Source: Roseibium salinum (GTDB taxonomy: Bacteria; Pseudomonadota; Alphaproteobacteria; Rhizobiales; Stappiaceae). Taken from it: a stretch of DNA of 64,000 nt. The stretch lies in NCBI RefSeq assembly GCF_026240905.1, contig NZ_JAPEVI010000003.1, positions 2,294,001-2,358,000 on the forward strand, written 5' to 3'. The notes under the pieces were generated by a model. That model did no database searches and had not been told where the DNA came from. It was given only the letters and a program-made list of their open reading frames with translations. The position numbers and the translations under genes are program-made. This document shows, one piece after another, positions 43,460 through 51,719 of this stretch; the stretch's first letter is position 1, and each line of letters begins with the position of its first letter.

Positions 43460-43972
43460 ATGGAATGTTTGCATCCAGTTTTGGGCGCCGGAGAACTGGC
43501 AGCCGATCGGCTGGAGCAGGCAAACATCAATGCCCAGACCGGCCTTGCGACCGATTACCTCAATCACTTCAACGAAGTCATGATGCTCCTGGAAATGCTT
43601 CCGGCCATGCCGGATTGCGCCGAGGACGTTCTGGAATGGGAACCGCTCGACTATGTCGGCCATTTCGAGAACTCGACGTTCAAGGACAAGAACCTCGCCA
43701 TCCAGGCCTATCACGCCGCACCGGCCAAGTTGCGCAATCATCTGGAAATTCAGGTGAAGGAGATCAACGCGCTGGTCGGCCGGATCCAGGAGCAGCTTCG
43801 CCAGGCTCCGGACGCCGCGACGGTCGCCGTGGAGATTGCCGAAGTGGCGACGCACGAGATCAAGCCGCTGATTTCCATTGCGGGCGCGGTCATCCATGGC
43901 CATGTTGAGCCCGAAGCAACCCAGCACGAAGGCGATGGCGCCCAGGCGGAAATCGACGCCCTGTTCGCCTAG
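43460..43972 (+). CDS. Conserved hypothetical protein; stop codon at the edge of a repeat
   Basis: 170 residues (MECLHPVLGAGELAADRLEQ at the N-terminus), acidic, mainly helical by pattern, with no recognised catalytic motif. DYLNHFNEVMMLLEMLP and FKDKNLAIQAYHAAP look like helices of a soluble all-alpha protein. GGGGA precedes ATG 43460; upstream in-frame sequence is not coding-like. Its TAG stop (43970-43972) is formed at the left boundary of the family A repeat beginning at 43971, so the natural C-terminus may have been altered by insertion. Confidence 0.7.
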   Translation: MECLHPVLGAGELAADRLEQANINAQTGLATDYLNHFNEVMMLLEMLPAMPDCAEDVLEWEPLDYVGHFENSTFKDKNLAIQAYHAAPAKLRNHLEIQVKEINALVGRIQEQLRQAPDAATVAVEIAEVATHEIKPLISIAGAVIHGHVEPEATQHEGDGAQAEIDALFA

Positions 43973-44236
43973 GGTACGGACTCACAAAATTGAACGCACT
44001 GGCGTCAAAACGGCAAGGAGCGGGGAGGAAAAGTCCGCGGGTCGATGCTTGTGCATCGGCCAAGGGCCTTGACGCTGCCGCTCACAGCCGTTTTGGCGTC
44101 CTTCGGATCGCTCTGGGGCGGACCGTCTCCTGCGTTGCGAAGACTTGAAAACCGGCCGGGTTTCCTGCATCTTCGCGCCTTGGATACGAGCCGCCCCAGA
44201 GCGACCAGTGCATTCAATTTTATGGGTCCGTACCCT
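43971..44236. repeat. Palindromic repeat, family A, copy 2 (long form)
   Basis: A 266-bp element with terminal inverted repeats of about 32 bp (left AGGGTACGGACTCACAAAAT; right, minus strand, AGGGTACGGACCCATAAAAT). Flanking bases extend the symmetry (CGCCT / AGGCG). Inner arms pair GCGTCAAAACGGC with GCCGTTTTGGCGTC, and CTCTGGGGCGG with CCGCCCCAGAG. The core hairpin CGATGC-TTGT-GCATCG is shared with copy 1 apart from its loop. Copy 3 is almost identical but lacks the CTGGGGCG arm. Non-coding; MITE-like. Confidence 0.85.
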
Positions 44237-44286
44237 AGGCGACGCCCTCATAAACGGGTCGTCCGGTTCGATCGTTAGGGCTCTCA

Positions 44287-44718
44287 ATGTCACGCCTATA
44301 TCCAGATGCACCCCGCATTGGCGTCAGCGTCCTGTGTCACAGGGACGGCCGCGTACTGATGGTCAAGCGCGGCAAGGACCCTTACAAGGGCCACTGGAGC
44401 CTGCCGGGCGGGCTGGTTGAACTGGGCGAGACGCTGCTGGAAGCCGCCGAGCGGGAGCTTTTGGAGGAAACCGGGGCGAAGGCCCATCTCGAAATGCCCG
44501 CCGAGACCTTCGATTCCATTCAGCGGGACGCGGATGGCCGTGTTTCGGCGCATTTCATCCTGGCCGTGTTCTGCGGTGCCTACCGCTGCGGCGAAGCGCG
44601 GCCCGGCGACGATGCCGCCGACCTGGAATGGGTCCCGCTCGAACGGCTGGAGGACCGGCTCACCACCCCCGGCACGCCGGAGCGGGTCCGCCGTCTCCTC
44701 GCCCAGGAGCGCCGATAG
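44287..44718 (+). CDS. NUDIX hydrolase
   Basis: A 143-residue protein with a complete Nudix box: GGLVELGETLLEAAERELLE followed by ETGA (about 41-64), matching Gx5Ex7REUxEExGU. Nudix enzymes cleave nucleoside diphosphates linked to another group. The start VSVLCHRDGRVLMVKRGKDPYKGHWSLPGG is typical of the ADP-ribose pyrophosphatase/MutT-like branch, but the substrate is unknown. It begins 50 bp after the family A element, whose sequence may therefore lie in its leader. Confidence 0.92.
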   Translation: MSRLYPDAPRIGVSVLCHRDGRVLMVKRGKDPYKGHWSLPGGLVELGETLLEAAERELLEETGAKAHLEMPAETFDSIQRDADGRVSAHFILAVFCGAYRCGEARPGDDAADLEWVPLERLEDRLTTPGTPERVRRLLAQERR

Positions 44719-44794
44719 GGCGACCCGGCACCATTTCTTGGGATCAGCACCTTTAGTGCTTGCGGCACGCTTTGGCCTTGAGCATCATCGCGCC

Positions 44795-45202
44795 ATGACG
44801 GGACGCAAGGCAATATTCGGACATCGGCTGGCGGCTTTGGTGGTCACCGGCCTTCTGTTTACGGGCCAGGGTGCCAGCGCACAGGAGAGTTCCTCCGGCG
44901 AACCGCCCTACGAGCAGCAACTCATGCGGCTTTCGGAGATCTTCGGCGCCCTTCATTTCCTTCGCCCCCTTTGCGGAAAGACCGACACTCCGAGCTGGCG
45001 GGACCGGATGGAGGACTTCCTGGACGCGGAGACCCTGGACGAAAACCGGAGGCGCCGCTTCATCGAGCGGTTCAACCAGGGATATCGCGGTTTCTCAGTC
45101 GCTTACCGCGAATGCACGGATGCTGCCCGTATCGCAATGGCACAGTATCTGAGCGAGGGTGAGACCATCATCAGCGACGTCACCAGCCGCTACGGCCGAT
45201 AA
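44795..45202 (+). CDS. TIGR02301-family exported protein
   Basis: 135 residues with a signal peptide (LAALVVTGLLFTGQGASAQE) and a mature helical domain: YEQQLMRLSEIFGALHFLRP, the conserved LCG, and RFNQGYRGFSVAYREC near the C-terminus. Cys in LCGK and YREC may pair. This is a conserved alphaproteobacterial family of unknown function. In relatives it often lies next to a Nudix gene, as here, 76 bp downstream of it. Confidence 0.85.
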   Translation: MTGRKAIFGHRLAALVVTGLLFTGQGASAQESSSGEPPYEQQLMRLSEIFGALHFLRPLCGKTDTPSWRDRMEDFLDAETLDENRRRRFIERFNQGYRGFSVAYRECTDAARIAMAQYLSEGETIISDVTSRYGR

Positions 45203-45392
45203 TTCCCGCCGAAATTACCCAATTGTTACAGGTTGGTTAACCTTTTGAATCAAATTTGTGGGTGGATGTTAAGTTTGCGTTCACGGTTGCTTATCAGCGC
45301 GGTTTGCCGTGCTAGGATCAAGTCACAAGATTCGGGGCAGGAACACTTTGGAGTTGCCTCCAAGCGTTCGAGAAGAGCCGGTAAGGGAACGA

Positions 45393-45665
45393 ATGATAAA
45401 CGACGATTACGCTGAAGCGGCAATGGAAGCGGAATTTGCCGAAGACGAAGACATCAGACGTGCTGCTCTCGGCTTTATTTCCGACGCATGGGCCGAAGCT
45501 ATCGCAAATGGCGTTGATGCCGATGCCGTTGCTCATGCGGCAATGTTTACTGCGCTCGCGGATCTTGTGGCCGCCTATGGCGAAGACGCCGTTGCAAAGC
45601 TGGCCGAAGGCCTGCCGCATCGCATTCTGCAGGGCGATTACACGGTAAACCGCGTTCTGCAATAA
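45393..45665 (+). CDS. Small conserved hypothetical protein
   Basis: A 90-residue acidic protein (MINDDYAEAAMEAEFAEDED start), helical by pattern, ending LPHRILQGDYTVNRVLQ. Similar short proteins occur in relatives but no function is known to me. AAGGGA lies just upstream of ATG 45393. The 130 bp before it are AT-rich (TTGTTACAGGTTGGTTAACC) and may hold the promoter. Confidence 0.7.
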   Translation: MINDDYAEAAMEAEFAEDEDIRRAALGFISDAWAEAIANGVDADAVAHAAMFTALADLVAAYGEDAVAKLAEGLPHRILQGDYTVNRVLQ

Positions 45666-45993
45666 GAACCGCGGCCATAAAACATGACTGAGGCCGGCCT
45701 GTCCGGCCTTCGTGATTCCAGGCTAGAGCATTTCTCGACAATATTGGATCATTTGACCGCGACGATTTTGCCCTCTGGCTAGGCGATTTGCCCGCCGTGG
45801 TGTGACCCACCACAAGGGCGAACCAACGACGCCAGAGGGCAAAATCGCCCGGCCCCTTTCACCTTTGTTATTCAATTTCTCATGCTTTTCCAGGGTGAGG
45901 CAATATTGTCGAGAAATGCTCCAGGATCATCTCCTCGAACCTTGCGTAAGTGGCGGGTGCCCTGCTTGGTGCCGCCGCATCCGGCCGGCCGGC
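45666..45993. other. 328-bp convergent intergenic region holding repeat C
   Basis: It starts with a weak hairpin AGGCCGG-CCTGT-CCGGCCT (45691-45709) without a T tract, followed by the family C palindrome (45725-45923). The rest shows nothing gene-like. Confidence 0.6.
45725..45923. repeat. Palindromic repeat, family C
   Basis: A 199-bp element with inverted ends: GAGCATTTCTCGACAATATT at 45726 and its complement ending near 45921. Nested inside are CGATTTTGCCCTCTGGC (45763-45779) and its exact complement (45831-45847), and a GTGGTG / CACCAC centre. The whole sequence can fold into a stepped hairpin. It lies between convergent genes. Only one full copy is in this window. Confidence 0.75.
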
Positions 45994-46632
45994 TCAGCCG
46001 AACGTATCCAGAGCCAGGTTAAGATAAATCAGTGCGCCGAAGGCGATCAGGATGACGCCGGCAATATGGTTGGCCCGGTCGAGCCATCGATCGTTGATCC
46101 GGGCCCTGAAATGCGACACCGCCGCGGAGACCAGGATCCACCACGAGGTCGCCCCGCCGGCCACGCCCGTCACCATCACCAGCGCGCCGACATGATTGCC
46201 GTGCTCTGGCCGGTAGTCCCCCAACGCCCCAAAAATCGCGATAAACGCCAATACGGCGCCGGGATTGGTGATCGCCATGAAAAAGGCCGCCGCGGCATCG
46301 CCCAGGAAACCATGGTCCCGGACGTTGCCTTCCTTGTCGAGGTGCGGGTGGGTGTTCCAGATCCTGATCCCGAAGACGATCAGCAGTCCGCCGCCGACGA
46401 TCTCGATAAGGTCGAACTGGCCTTCGATGAAATTCGTAACGGCGGAAATGCCGAATAGGGCGGCCGTGGCAAAGATCGAGTCGGCCATCACGGCCCCGAG
46501 CCCCACATACACGGCCTGCCGGAAACCGCTGTGGACCGCGTGCTGAATGGCCATGATGTTGACCGGGCCCACGGGTGCCGAGGTGAGAATACCGACAAAA
46601 TATCCGATCACCGCATATTCCAGAAACGTCAC
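45994..46632 (-). CDS. LysE family transporter
   Basis: A 212-residue protein with about six membrane segments. The N-terminal SAPVGPVNIMAIQHAVHSGF stretch is the LysE/RhtB signature with a GP(V/G)N variant, and FFMAITNPGAVLAFIAIFGA is the second conserved region. It probably exports an amino acid or similar solute. GTG 46632 has GAAGGA at good spacing. It differs clearly from the LysE protein at 21615, so the two are distinct paralogues. Confidence 0.9.
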   Translation of the reverse strand: MTFLEYAVIGYFVGILTSAPVGPVNIMAIQHAVHSGFRQAVYVGLGAVMADSIFATAALFGISAVTNFIEGQFDLIEIVGGGLLIVFGIRIWNTHPHLDKEGNVRDHGFLGDAAAAFFMAITNPGAVLAFIAIFGALGDYRPEHGNHVGALVMVTGVAGGATSWWILVSAAVSHFRARINDRWLDRANHIAGVILIAFGALIYLNLALDTFG

Positions 46633-46913
46633 AAACGGTCCTTCTCGTTAGGTCCTGCCGCAAACAGGGACGCCGGGCCTGCCGAAAAATATTCCGATTT
46701 CGGCACGCTGGAGCATCCTGTGTTCATGTGGATGGTAAACACCGCCGCCCCGAAGCCGGCCCCGAACATGAATGCGCTTTCGATAACGGCCGCACCGTTT
46801 CATGACAAGATCGACAATTTCCCATCGCCCCGGTTTCCACACTCCCACGAATTGTTTAAGGAATGGCCCAATGACGCAGGGATGGCCACGGGGGCCGAAA
46901 CCAGGAGAAGGTC

Positions 46914-47573
46914 ATGATGGCGCGAACGTTTGTGGCGGCGGCGCTGGCCGCCGGTCTGATGTCGGGAGGCGTTGCGGCCAAGACCGTTCAGACGGAACGC
47001 ATTCCGCTGAACCCGGAGAATGCGGCGCAGGCGGTCCCGCTTTCCGGCGAGGACCTCCCCTCCCCGGAACACAGTGAAAACCGGCCGGCGGAAGCCGTCG
47101 ATGCAGCCGAACCGCAGGTGCTCTACAACACTGCGGTCCTGCCGAAACCGGTCGCGCGCATGCATGACCAGCTCATGGAGGCCGCGCTTTCCGGCGACAT
47201 GGAACGGCTGCGCATGGTGCTGGAAAGCAATGAAATGCCGCCGACCCTCTCCTTCGGCGAGACCGGTGATCCGATCGAATTCCTGAAATCGAGTTCGGGG
47301 GATGGCGAAGGCTTCGAGATCATGGCGATCCTCGCAGATGTGCTGGATGCCGGGTTCGTCCATGTGGACGCCGGAACGCCGCAGGAAATGTACGTCTGGC
47401 CCTATTTCGCCCGCTACCCGCTCGACAACCTGCGGCCGGATCAGAAGGTCGAACTGTTCCGCATCATCACCGCCGGGGACTTTGCCGCAATGCAGGAGTT
47501 CGGCGCCTGGAATTTCTACCGCGTCGGTGTCGGCCCGGACGGGACGCTGCATTACTTCGTGGCGGGGGATTGA
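46914..47573 (+). CDS. Conserved exported protein of Rhizobiales type
   Basis: 219 residues with a signal peptide (FVAAALAAGLMSGGVAAKT), a Pro/Glu-rich linker, and a conserved domain (about 75-219): ARMHDQLMEAALSGDMERLR, YVWPYFARYPLDNLRP and the ending FYRVGVGPDGTLHYFVAGD. I recall similar proteins widely in Rhizobiales without known function. AGGAGAAGG precedes ATG 46914. A family A repeat starts 55 bp after the stop. Confidence 0.75.
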   Translation: MMARTFVAAALAAGLMSGGVAAKTVQTERIPLNPENAAQAVPLSGEDLPSPEHSENRPAEAVDAAEPQVLYNTAVLPKPVARMHDQLMEAALSGDMERLRMVLESNEMPPTLSFGETGDPIEFLKSSSGDGEGFEIMAILADVLDAGFVHVDAGTPQEMYVWPYFARYPLDNLRPDQKVELFRIITAGDFAAMQEFGAWNFYRVGVGPDGTLHYFVAGD

Positions 47574-47628
47574 GATCGCGGTCAAACATTATCCCACAGA
47601 CTTTTCCTCCAGGACGGTTCAGCTCCCC

Positions 47629-47811
47629 AGGGTACGGACTCATAAAATTGAATGCGCTGGCGTCAAAACGGCAAGGAGCGGGGAGGAAAAGTCCGCAGGT
47701 CGATGCTTGTGCATCGGCCAAGGGCTTTGACGCTGCCGCTCACAGCCGTTTTGGCGTCCTTCGGATCGCTCTGGGGCGACCAGTGCACTAAATTTTATGG
47801 GACCGTACCCT
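47629..47811. repeat. Palindromic repeat, family A, copy 3
   Basis: A 183-bp copy nearly identical to copy 2 across the left ~150 bp (GCGTCAAAACGGCAAGGAGC and the CGATGC-TTGT-GCATCG hairpin). It lacks the ~80-bp inner arm between the CTGGGGCG repeats that copy 2 has. Ends: AGGGTACGGACTCATAAAAT and, on the minus strand, AGGGTACGGTCCCATAAAAT. It sits 12 bp past the end of the leftward FAD-oxidoreductase gene. Confidence 0.85.
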
Positions 47812-47823
47812 AAGGCGATCGCA

Positions 47824-48998
47824 TCACTTGCCGGGACTGAACACCTGAGCCTTGCCGCTCAAGCCTGCGCCGAAAGTCAGCAGCTTCGGCACAGCCTCTA
47901 TCGTTGCCGCAACAAATCCAAATGCCTCCGGCCTCGAGGCCATCCATGCAACCGTTTGCGACATCCGCAGGCGCGCTTTGAAGTGACGCGACCAGGCGGC
48001 CGAATACCGTTGCCCGGCAGCGGCCAGGGCGGCCGGATCGGTGATGTCGACATCGTCCAGCACCTGTGCAAGCAGGGAAGCAGACTGGATCGCCATCGAT
48101 ATTCCCTCGGCAATCACCGGATGCGCCTCCCCCGCCAGATTGCCGGCGCGAAAGATGTCCTCGGCATAACGTGCACGGACAGCCGGGCGGATCGTGCCTG
48201 TCGAAAGCCACTTGTCCGACAGGATCGCTCCGGCCAGCGCCTCCCGCACGCCGCGGCAAGTTGCCAAAAGGTGCGCGTGGATCACCTCGGCGGCGTTGCC
48301 GTTCCGCCGTTGTCTCAGCGCGGCAAGCGCCTCGCTCCGGATGCAGCATGACAGGGACAGCCGTCCGGCATCGGCCCACACGATGCCGCCATATCCCCCG
48401 GAAAGGCAAGCAGTGGCATCGTGTCCCGGGCAAGCGAGGCGCCGCGGAAATGCGCCTTGAAGCCCAGCAACCCGTTGGTGCCGGAGCCTTTTTGCAGGCC
48501 AGTCGGAAGTGTGTTGCGCTCCCAGGAGCCGTGCGCGGCAATGACGACCGGCGCGCTGAGCGTCATCGATCCGCCGGAGCCAGTGTCGATGGTGAGCTCA
48601 TGCCGACCTCGCACCCGGCAAAGCGCCACCGCCCGGCAGGGCTGATACAGTTCGACACCCTCGCGTCCGGCAGCATCGCGCAGAAGGGTGTCATGGACAT
48701 CGCGGCCAAGCGCCCGGCCGAAGCCGTCACGGCCCGGCATGGGCGCCGACACGATGCGCTGCCCGGCAAACAGTGCAACCTTGCGTATCTCCGGACCAGC
48801 GCGGTCGCGCCACGCTTCCGCGACACCCAGACGTTGGAGAACGGGGATGTTGGTGGCCGACATGTACTCTCCGCAAACCTTGCGGCGCGGAAATTCATCC
48901 TTCTCGACGAGCGCGACGGACCGTCCCTGCCGGGCAAGTTCGATGGCGGCAGTCGACCCGGCCGGCCCCGCGCCGACGATGATAACGTCGTGTGTCAT
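47824..48998 (-). pseudogene. FAD-dependent oxidoreductase (geranylgeranyl-reductase-like), frameshifted as sequenced
   Basis: Two frames combine to about 391 residues. The first gives MTHDVIIVGAGPAGSTAAIE (dinucleotide-binding), FPRRKVCGEYMSA and GRALGRDVHDTLLRDAA. The second begins at WADAGRLSLSCCI and ends QVFSPGK, including AEGISMAIQSASLLAQVL. Adding one G to the G5 run (C5 on plus, 48395-48399) restores FPGGYGGIVWADAGR. The family includes geranylgeranyl reductases and flavin hydroxylases. Its ATG overlaps the stop of the methyltransferase upstream (ATGA), so it is coupled to the type III PKS operon and probably tailors that product. Confidence 0.82.
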
Positions 48999-49684
48999 GG
49001 CTCCTGCCCACCGATTGCCGCAAAGGCGTGCGTGAACGGGCCGACAGGGCCCTCGACGAGCACGCGCTCCGGACCGCCGGGCCACAACCGTGTCAACTCC
49101 CGACCGCTGAAACCGGCCCGGACGCTCGCCGGCGCGTCGTGACGCGTCACCGCATTGGCGCCGATGATGCCCAATGACCGAGCCGCCAAAAGGGCGAACC
49201 GCGAGCGCCGGGGTTCGGTGGCGACGAAGGTTGGCGACACTTTCGCGAGATCGTGCAGCATCGGCTCGAGTCGCGCGTCCTCGAAGTGATGGAGGAACAG
49301 GTTCGCGAGAGCGACATCCTGCTGCTCGCCGCGCCGCAACCAGTCGAACACATCGGCAGCGACCACATCTACGGTCCAGCCGAGCTTCGCAATCTGCATG
49401 CGCACGTCAGCCGCCACCAGTTGTTGCCGATCGACAAGGGACAGTGCGACGCCCGGCCACGTCGGCGCCATCTTCCGGGCCAGGGCGAGCGTTGCATGGC
49501 CATCCCCGCATCCGATTTCCACGAGCCGGCGCGGCGGCTGCGCCACGTGCTTTCGGAGGAGCCGCGACAAGACGGTCGTGTGAAACATCAAGGCGTTGAT
49601 GCGCCGCAAATCGCGACGCGATGCCATCGCCTCCTCATCGTCAGGAGACATGACGTCGAGCAATTCCGGTTCGACGGTACGCAC
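48995..49684 (-). CDS. Class I methyltransferase of the type III PKS operon
   Basis: A 229-residue SAM-dependent methyltransferase with RRLVEIGCGDGHATLALARK (SAM loop, about 50-70), VDVVAADVFDWL and LANLFLHHFEDARLEPML. It starts at GTG 49684 with GAGGA about 9 bases upstream, 13 bp after the PKS stop. Its end overlaps the next gene by four bases (ATGA). The organisation says it modifies the polyketide, most simply by O- or C-methylation; this is inferred from context only. Confidence 0.85.
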   Translation of the reverse strand: MRTVEPELLDVMSPDDEEAMASRRDLRRINALMFHTTVLSRLLRKHVAQPPRRLVEIGCGDGHATLALARKMAPTWPGVALSLVDRQQLVAADVRMQIAKLGWTVDVVAADVFDWLRRGEQQDVALANLFLHHFEDARLEPMLHDLAKVSPTFVATEPRRSRFALLAARSLGIIGANAVTRHDAPASVRAGFSGRELTRLWPGGPERVLVEGPVGPFTHAFAAIGGQEP

Positions 49685-49697
49685 GCCCGCAATCTCC

Positions 49698-50771
49698 TCA
49701 GGATGCCATCCGGAAGGTCATCGTCTCAGCGGTCAGGCCCGGCCCAAAAGCCATGGCGCACCCCTTCATGCGCGCCCTCGCTGTTTCCAGCATTTTCGCA
49801 AGCACAAACATGACGGTCGCTGAAGACATGTTCCCGTATGCTCGCAACACTTCCCGCGACGGCGCTAGCGCCTCGGAACCAAGGTTCAGCGTGCGCTGCA
49901 CGGCGTCCAGCACCGATCTTCCACCGGGATGCACCGCCCAAAGGTCGATATCGTCGACCGTATCTCCGTGCAGAATTGCCTCGATGTTGCCGGCAAGCAC
50001 TGAATGGATCTTCGCCGGAACCTGTCCGGACAGTACCATCTCGAAACCGTCCCCGCGCACATTCCACGTCATGAGATCCCGCGCATCCGGAGCCAGCAGC
50101 GCCTTGAACCGGTCAATGCGAATGCCTTCTTCCGATGACGTTACCAGGGCGGCGGAGCACCCGTCCCCCCACAGACAATAGGTAAGAAGCTTCTCGAGAT
50201 CGGTCGTCTCCTTCAGGTGCAGCGTAGTCAGTTCGCAGTTGACGACGAGGACCTTGGCATCCGGTTCGGACCTGATCACGTGGTGGGCGAGCTTGAGGCC
50301 GCTGATCGCGGCATAGCAGCCCATGAAGCCCACCAGCGTGCGCTCGACCGACGCAGACAGCCCGGCGCGCTGCACGATCTCGAGGTCGAGGCCGGGCGCC
50401 GAAAAACCGGTACAACTTGCAACGATCAGGTGCGTGATTTCGTGGTTGGCCGAACCGATGTCGAGCTTGTCGATCGCCCGCATCGCAAGGTCGGCGGCAG
50501 CGGTCTCGTATATGTCCATCCGTGCCGACGTTCCAGGAAAAGCGCCACGGCGGAACATTCCCGCCTCGTCGATGACCGCACCGGATGCGTCGTCAGCGGG
50601 GGCGAGGCAGGAAAAACGGTGTTCGATGCCGGCCCGGTCCGCCATCTTGCGAAACAGAGTTTGCTTCCTCGGCTGTGTTTCGAGGTTCGCCGCAGCGAAT
50701 TGAAGAAAATAGTCATGGACTTCGTAATCAGGCACCGCCGTGGCGATACGATTGATGAAAGCATGGGTCAT
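49698..50771 (-). CDS. Type III polyketide synthase (chalcone/stilbene synthase-like)
   Basis: A 357-residue thiolase-fold homodimeric PKS of family length that would extend a CoA starter with malonyl-CoA and cyclise it. The catalytic triad is complete: Cys120 in VASCTGFSAPGLD, His281 in WAVHPGGRSVLD and Asn314 in YGNMSSATV. GFMGCYAAISGLKLA is also typical of bacterial members. I use ATG 50771 (GGAG six bases upstream) rather than ATG 50783. It heads a leftward operon with a methyltransferase and an FAD oxidoreductase. Starter unit and ring type (resorcinol, pyrone, other) cannot be read from sequence. Confidence 0.93.
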   Translation of the reverse strand: MTHAFINRIATAVPDYEVHDYFLQFAAANLETQPRKQTLFRKMADRAGIEHRFSCLAPADDASGAVIDEAGMFRRGAFPGTSARMDIYETAAADLAMRAIDKLDIGSANHEITHLIVASCTGFSAPGLDLEIVQRAGLSASVERTLVGFMGCYAAISGLKLAHHVIRSEPDAKVLVVNCELTTLHLKETTDLEKLLTYCLWGDGCSAALVTSSEEGIRIDRFKALLAPDARDLMTWNVRGDGFEMVLSGQVPAKIHSVLAGNIEAILHGDTVDDIDLWAVHPGGRSVLDAVQRTLNLGSEALAPSREVLRAYGNMSSATVMFVLAKMLETARARMKGCAMAFGPGLTAETMTFRMAS

Positions 50772-50872
50772 TCGAGGCTCCATGGCCGCGCCGCGCGCAG
50801 CACTTCTTCCTAAACGCTGGAGCCCGACATTGGTTCAGGGGCTCGAACGTGTGGAGATTGCGGCCGAGCCTA

Positions 50873-50882
50873 ATACCAACCG
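50873..50882. repeat. Solo family B end-like sequence
   Basis: ATACCAACCG matches the first ten bases of family B and then diverges. It lies between btaB and the PKS promoter region. It is short enough to be chance. Confidence 0.3.
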
Positions 50883-50976
50883 CAACGGCCGGTGTGGATC
50901 CCGGGCCGCGACCCGAACGACAAGCAAGAAACAGTCGGAACCGACCGTGATAAAGGATGTGCTGTGCCGTTCCGTC

Positions 50977-51699
50977 TCAGTCTAGCCGATTTTCCCGGAA
51001 TTCGCCTTGCAGACCCTCACCCGACAGGGACGCTTCCTCCCGCAGCACGGCGTTCTGAAGCTCGGCATAGGCCGCATAGCCACGGTAAAGAGGCCTGAAG
51101 CGCAGGTCCGCGCCCAAGCGTCCGGCAAGGCCCCGCAGTTCCTGTTCAAGATCCGCGCGCGGTGTCACATGGAAGGACTTCAGCCACGCAAGCAGGAGCT
51201 TTTTGAACCAGGCGGGCAGCCTCTCCTGCTGGCCGAAATCGACCACGTGGATCCGGCCGCCCTCGCCAAGCCGTGCAGCTCCCGCGGAAAGGGCCCCGCG
51301 CCAGATGGGGATCATCGAGAGGGTGTAGGAATAAAACACGCGGTCGAAGGCCTGAACGCCGAGGGCGTCGATTGCCGCCGGATCGGCGGCATCGCCCTCG
51401 ATCAGGTCGATCCGATTGCCGAGACCGGCTTTTGCGATGTTTCCGGCGGCGGTGTCCAGCATGTGCCGGGAGATATCGAGACCGTAGAACCGGGCTTGCG
51501 GATAGCGTTTGGCCGCGGCAATCAGGTTGCGGCCCGTGCCGCAGCCGAGCTCCAGCACCGTTCCGCCCGCAGGCGGCGCCAGCTGCTCGATCAGGTGATC
51601 CCGGCCGAGCAGGTAGTATTTGCGGGTCAGGTCGTAGACGTGGCGCTGGTGGCGATAGACGGCGTCCATCAACCGGGCTGTTTCGACGGCTTCGCTCAT
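50977..51699 (-). CDS. btaB: Diacylglycerylhomoserine N-methyltransferase (BtaB-like)
   Basis: A 240-residue SAM methyltransferase directly downstream of btaA. MDAVYRHQRHVYDLTRKYYL, LGRDHLIEQLAPPAGGTVLE, GCGTGRNLIAAAKRYP and FYSYTLSMIPIWRGAL match the BtaB pattern, including the Asp/Tyr-rich N-terminus. It would methylate DGHS three times to the betaine lipid DGTS, a membrane lipid used by many bacteria when phosphate is scarce. I start at ATG 51699; no strong ribosome site, but it lies 21 bp after the btaA stop. No Pho box was recognised. Confidence 0.87.
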   Translation of the reverse strand: MSEAVETARLMDAVYRHQRHVYDLTRKYYLLGRDHLIEQLAPPAGGTVLELGCGTGRNLIAAAKRYPQARFYGLDISRHMLDTAAGNIAKAGLGNRIDLIEGDAADPAAIDALGVQAFDRVFYSYTLSMIPIWRGALSAGAARLGEGGRIHVVDFGQQERLPAWFKKLLLAWLKSFHVTPRADLEQELRGLAGRLGADLRFRPLYRGYAAYAELQNAVLREEASLSGEGLQGEFRENRLD

Positions 51700-51719
51700 C
51701 GCGTCGGCCAAGCTCCCAT

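Noticed and set aside
44020..44040. GAGGAAAAGTCCG in family A copies resembles the conserved GAGGAAAGTCCGG of RNase P RNA
   Set aside because: Only this short word matches; the rest lacks the length and conserved segments of RNase P RNA, and it recurs in a repeat element.
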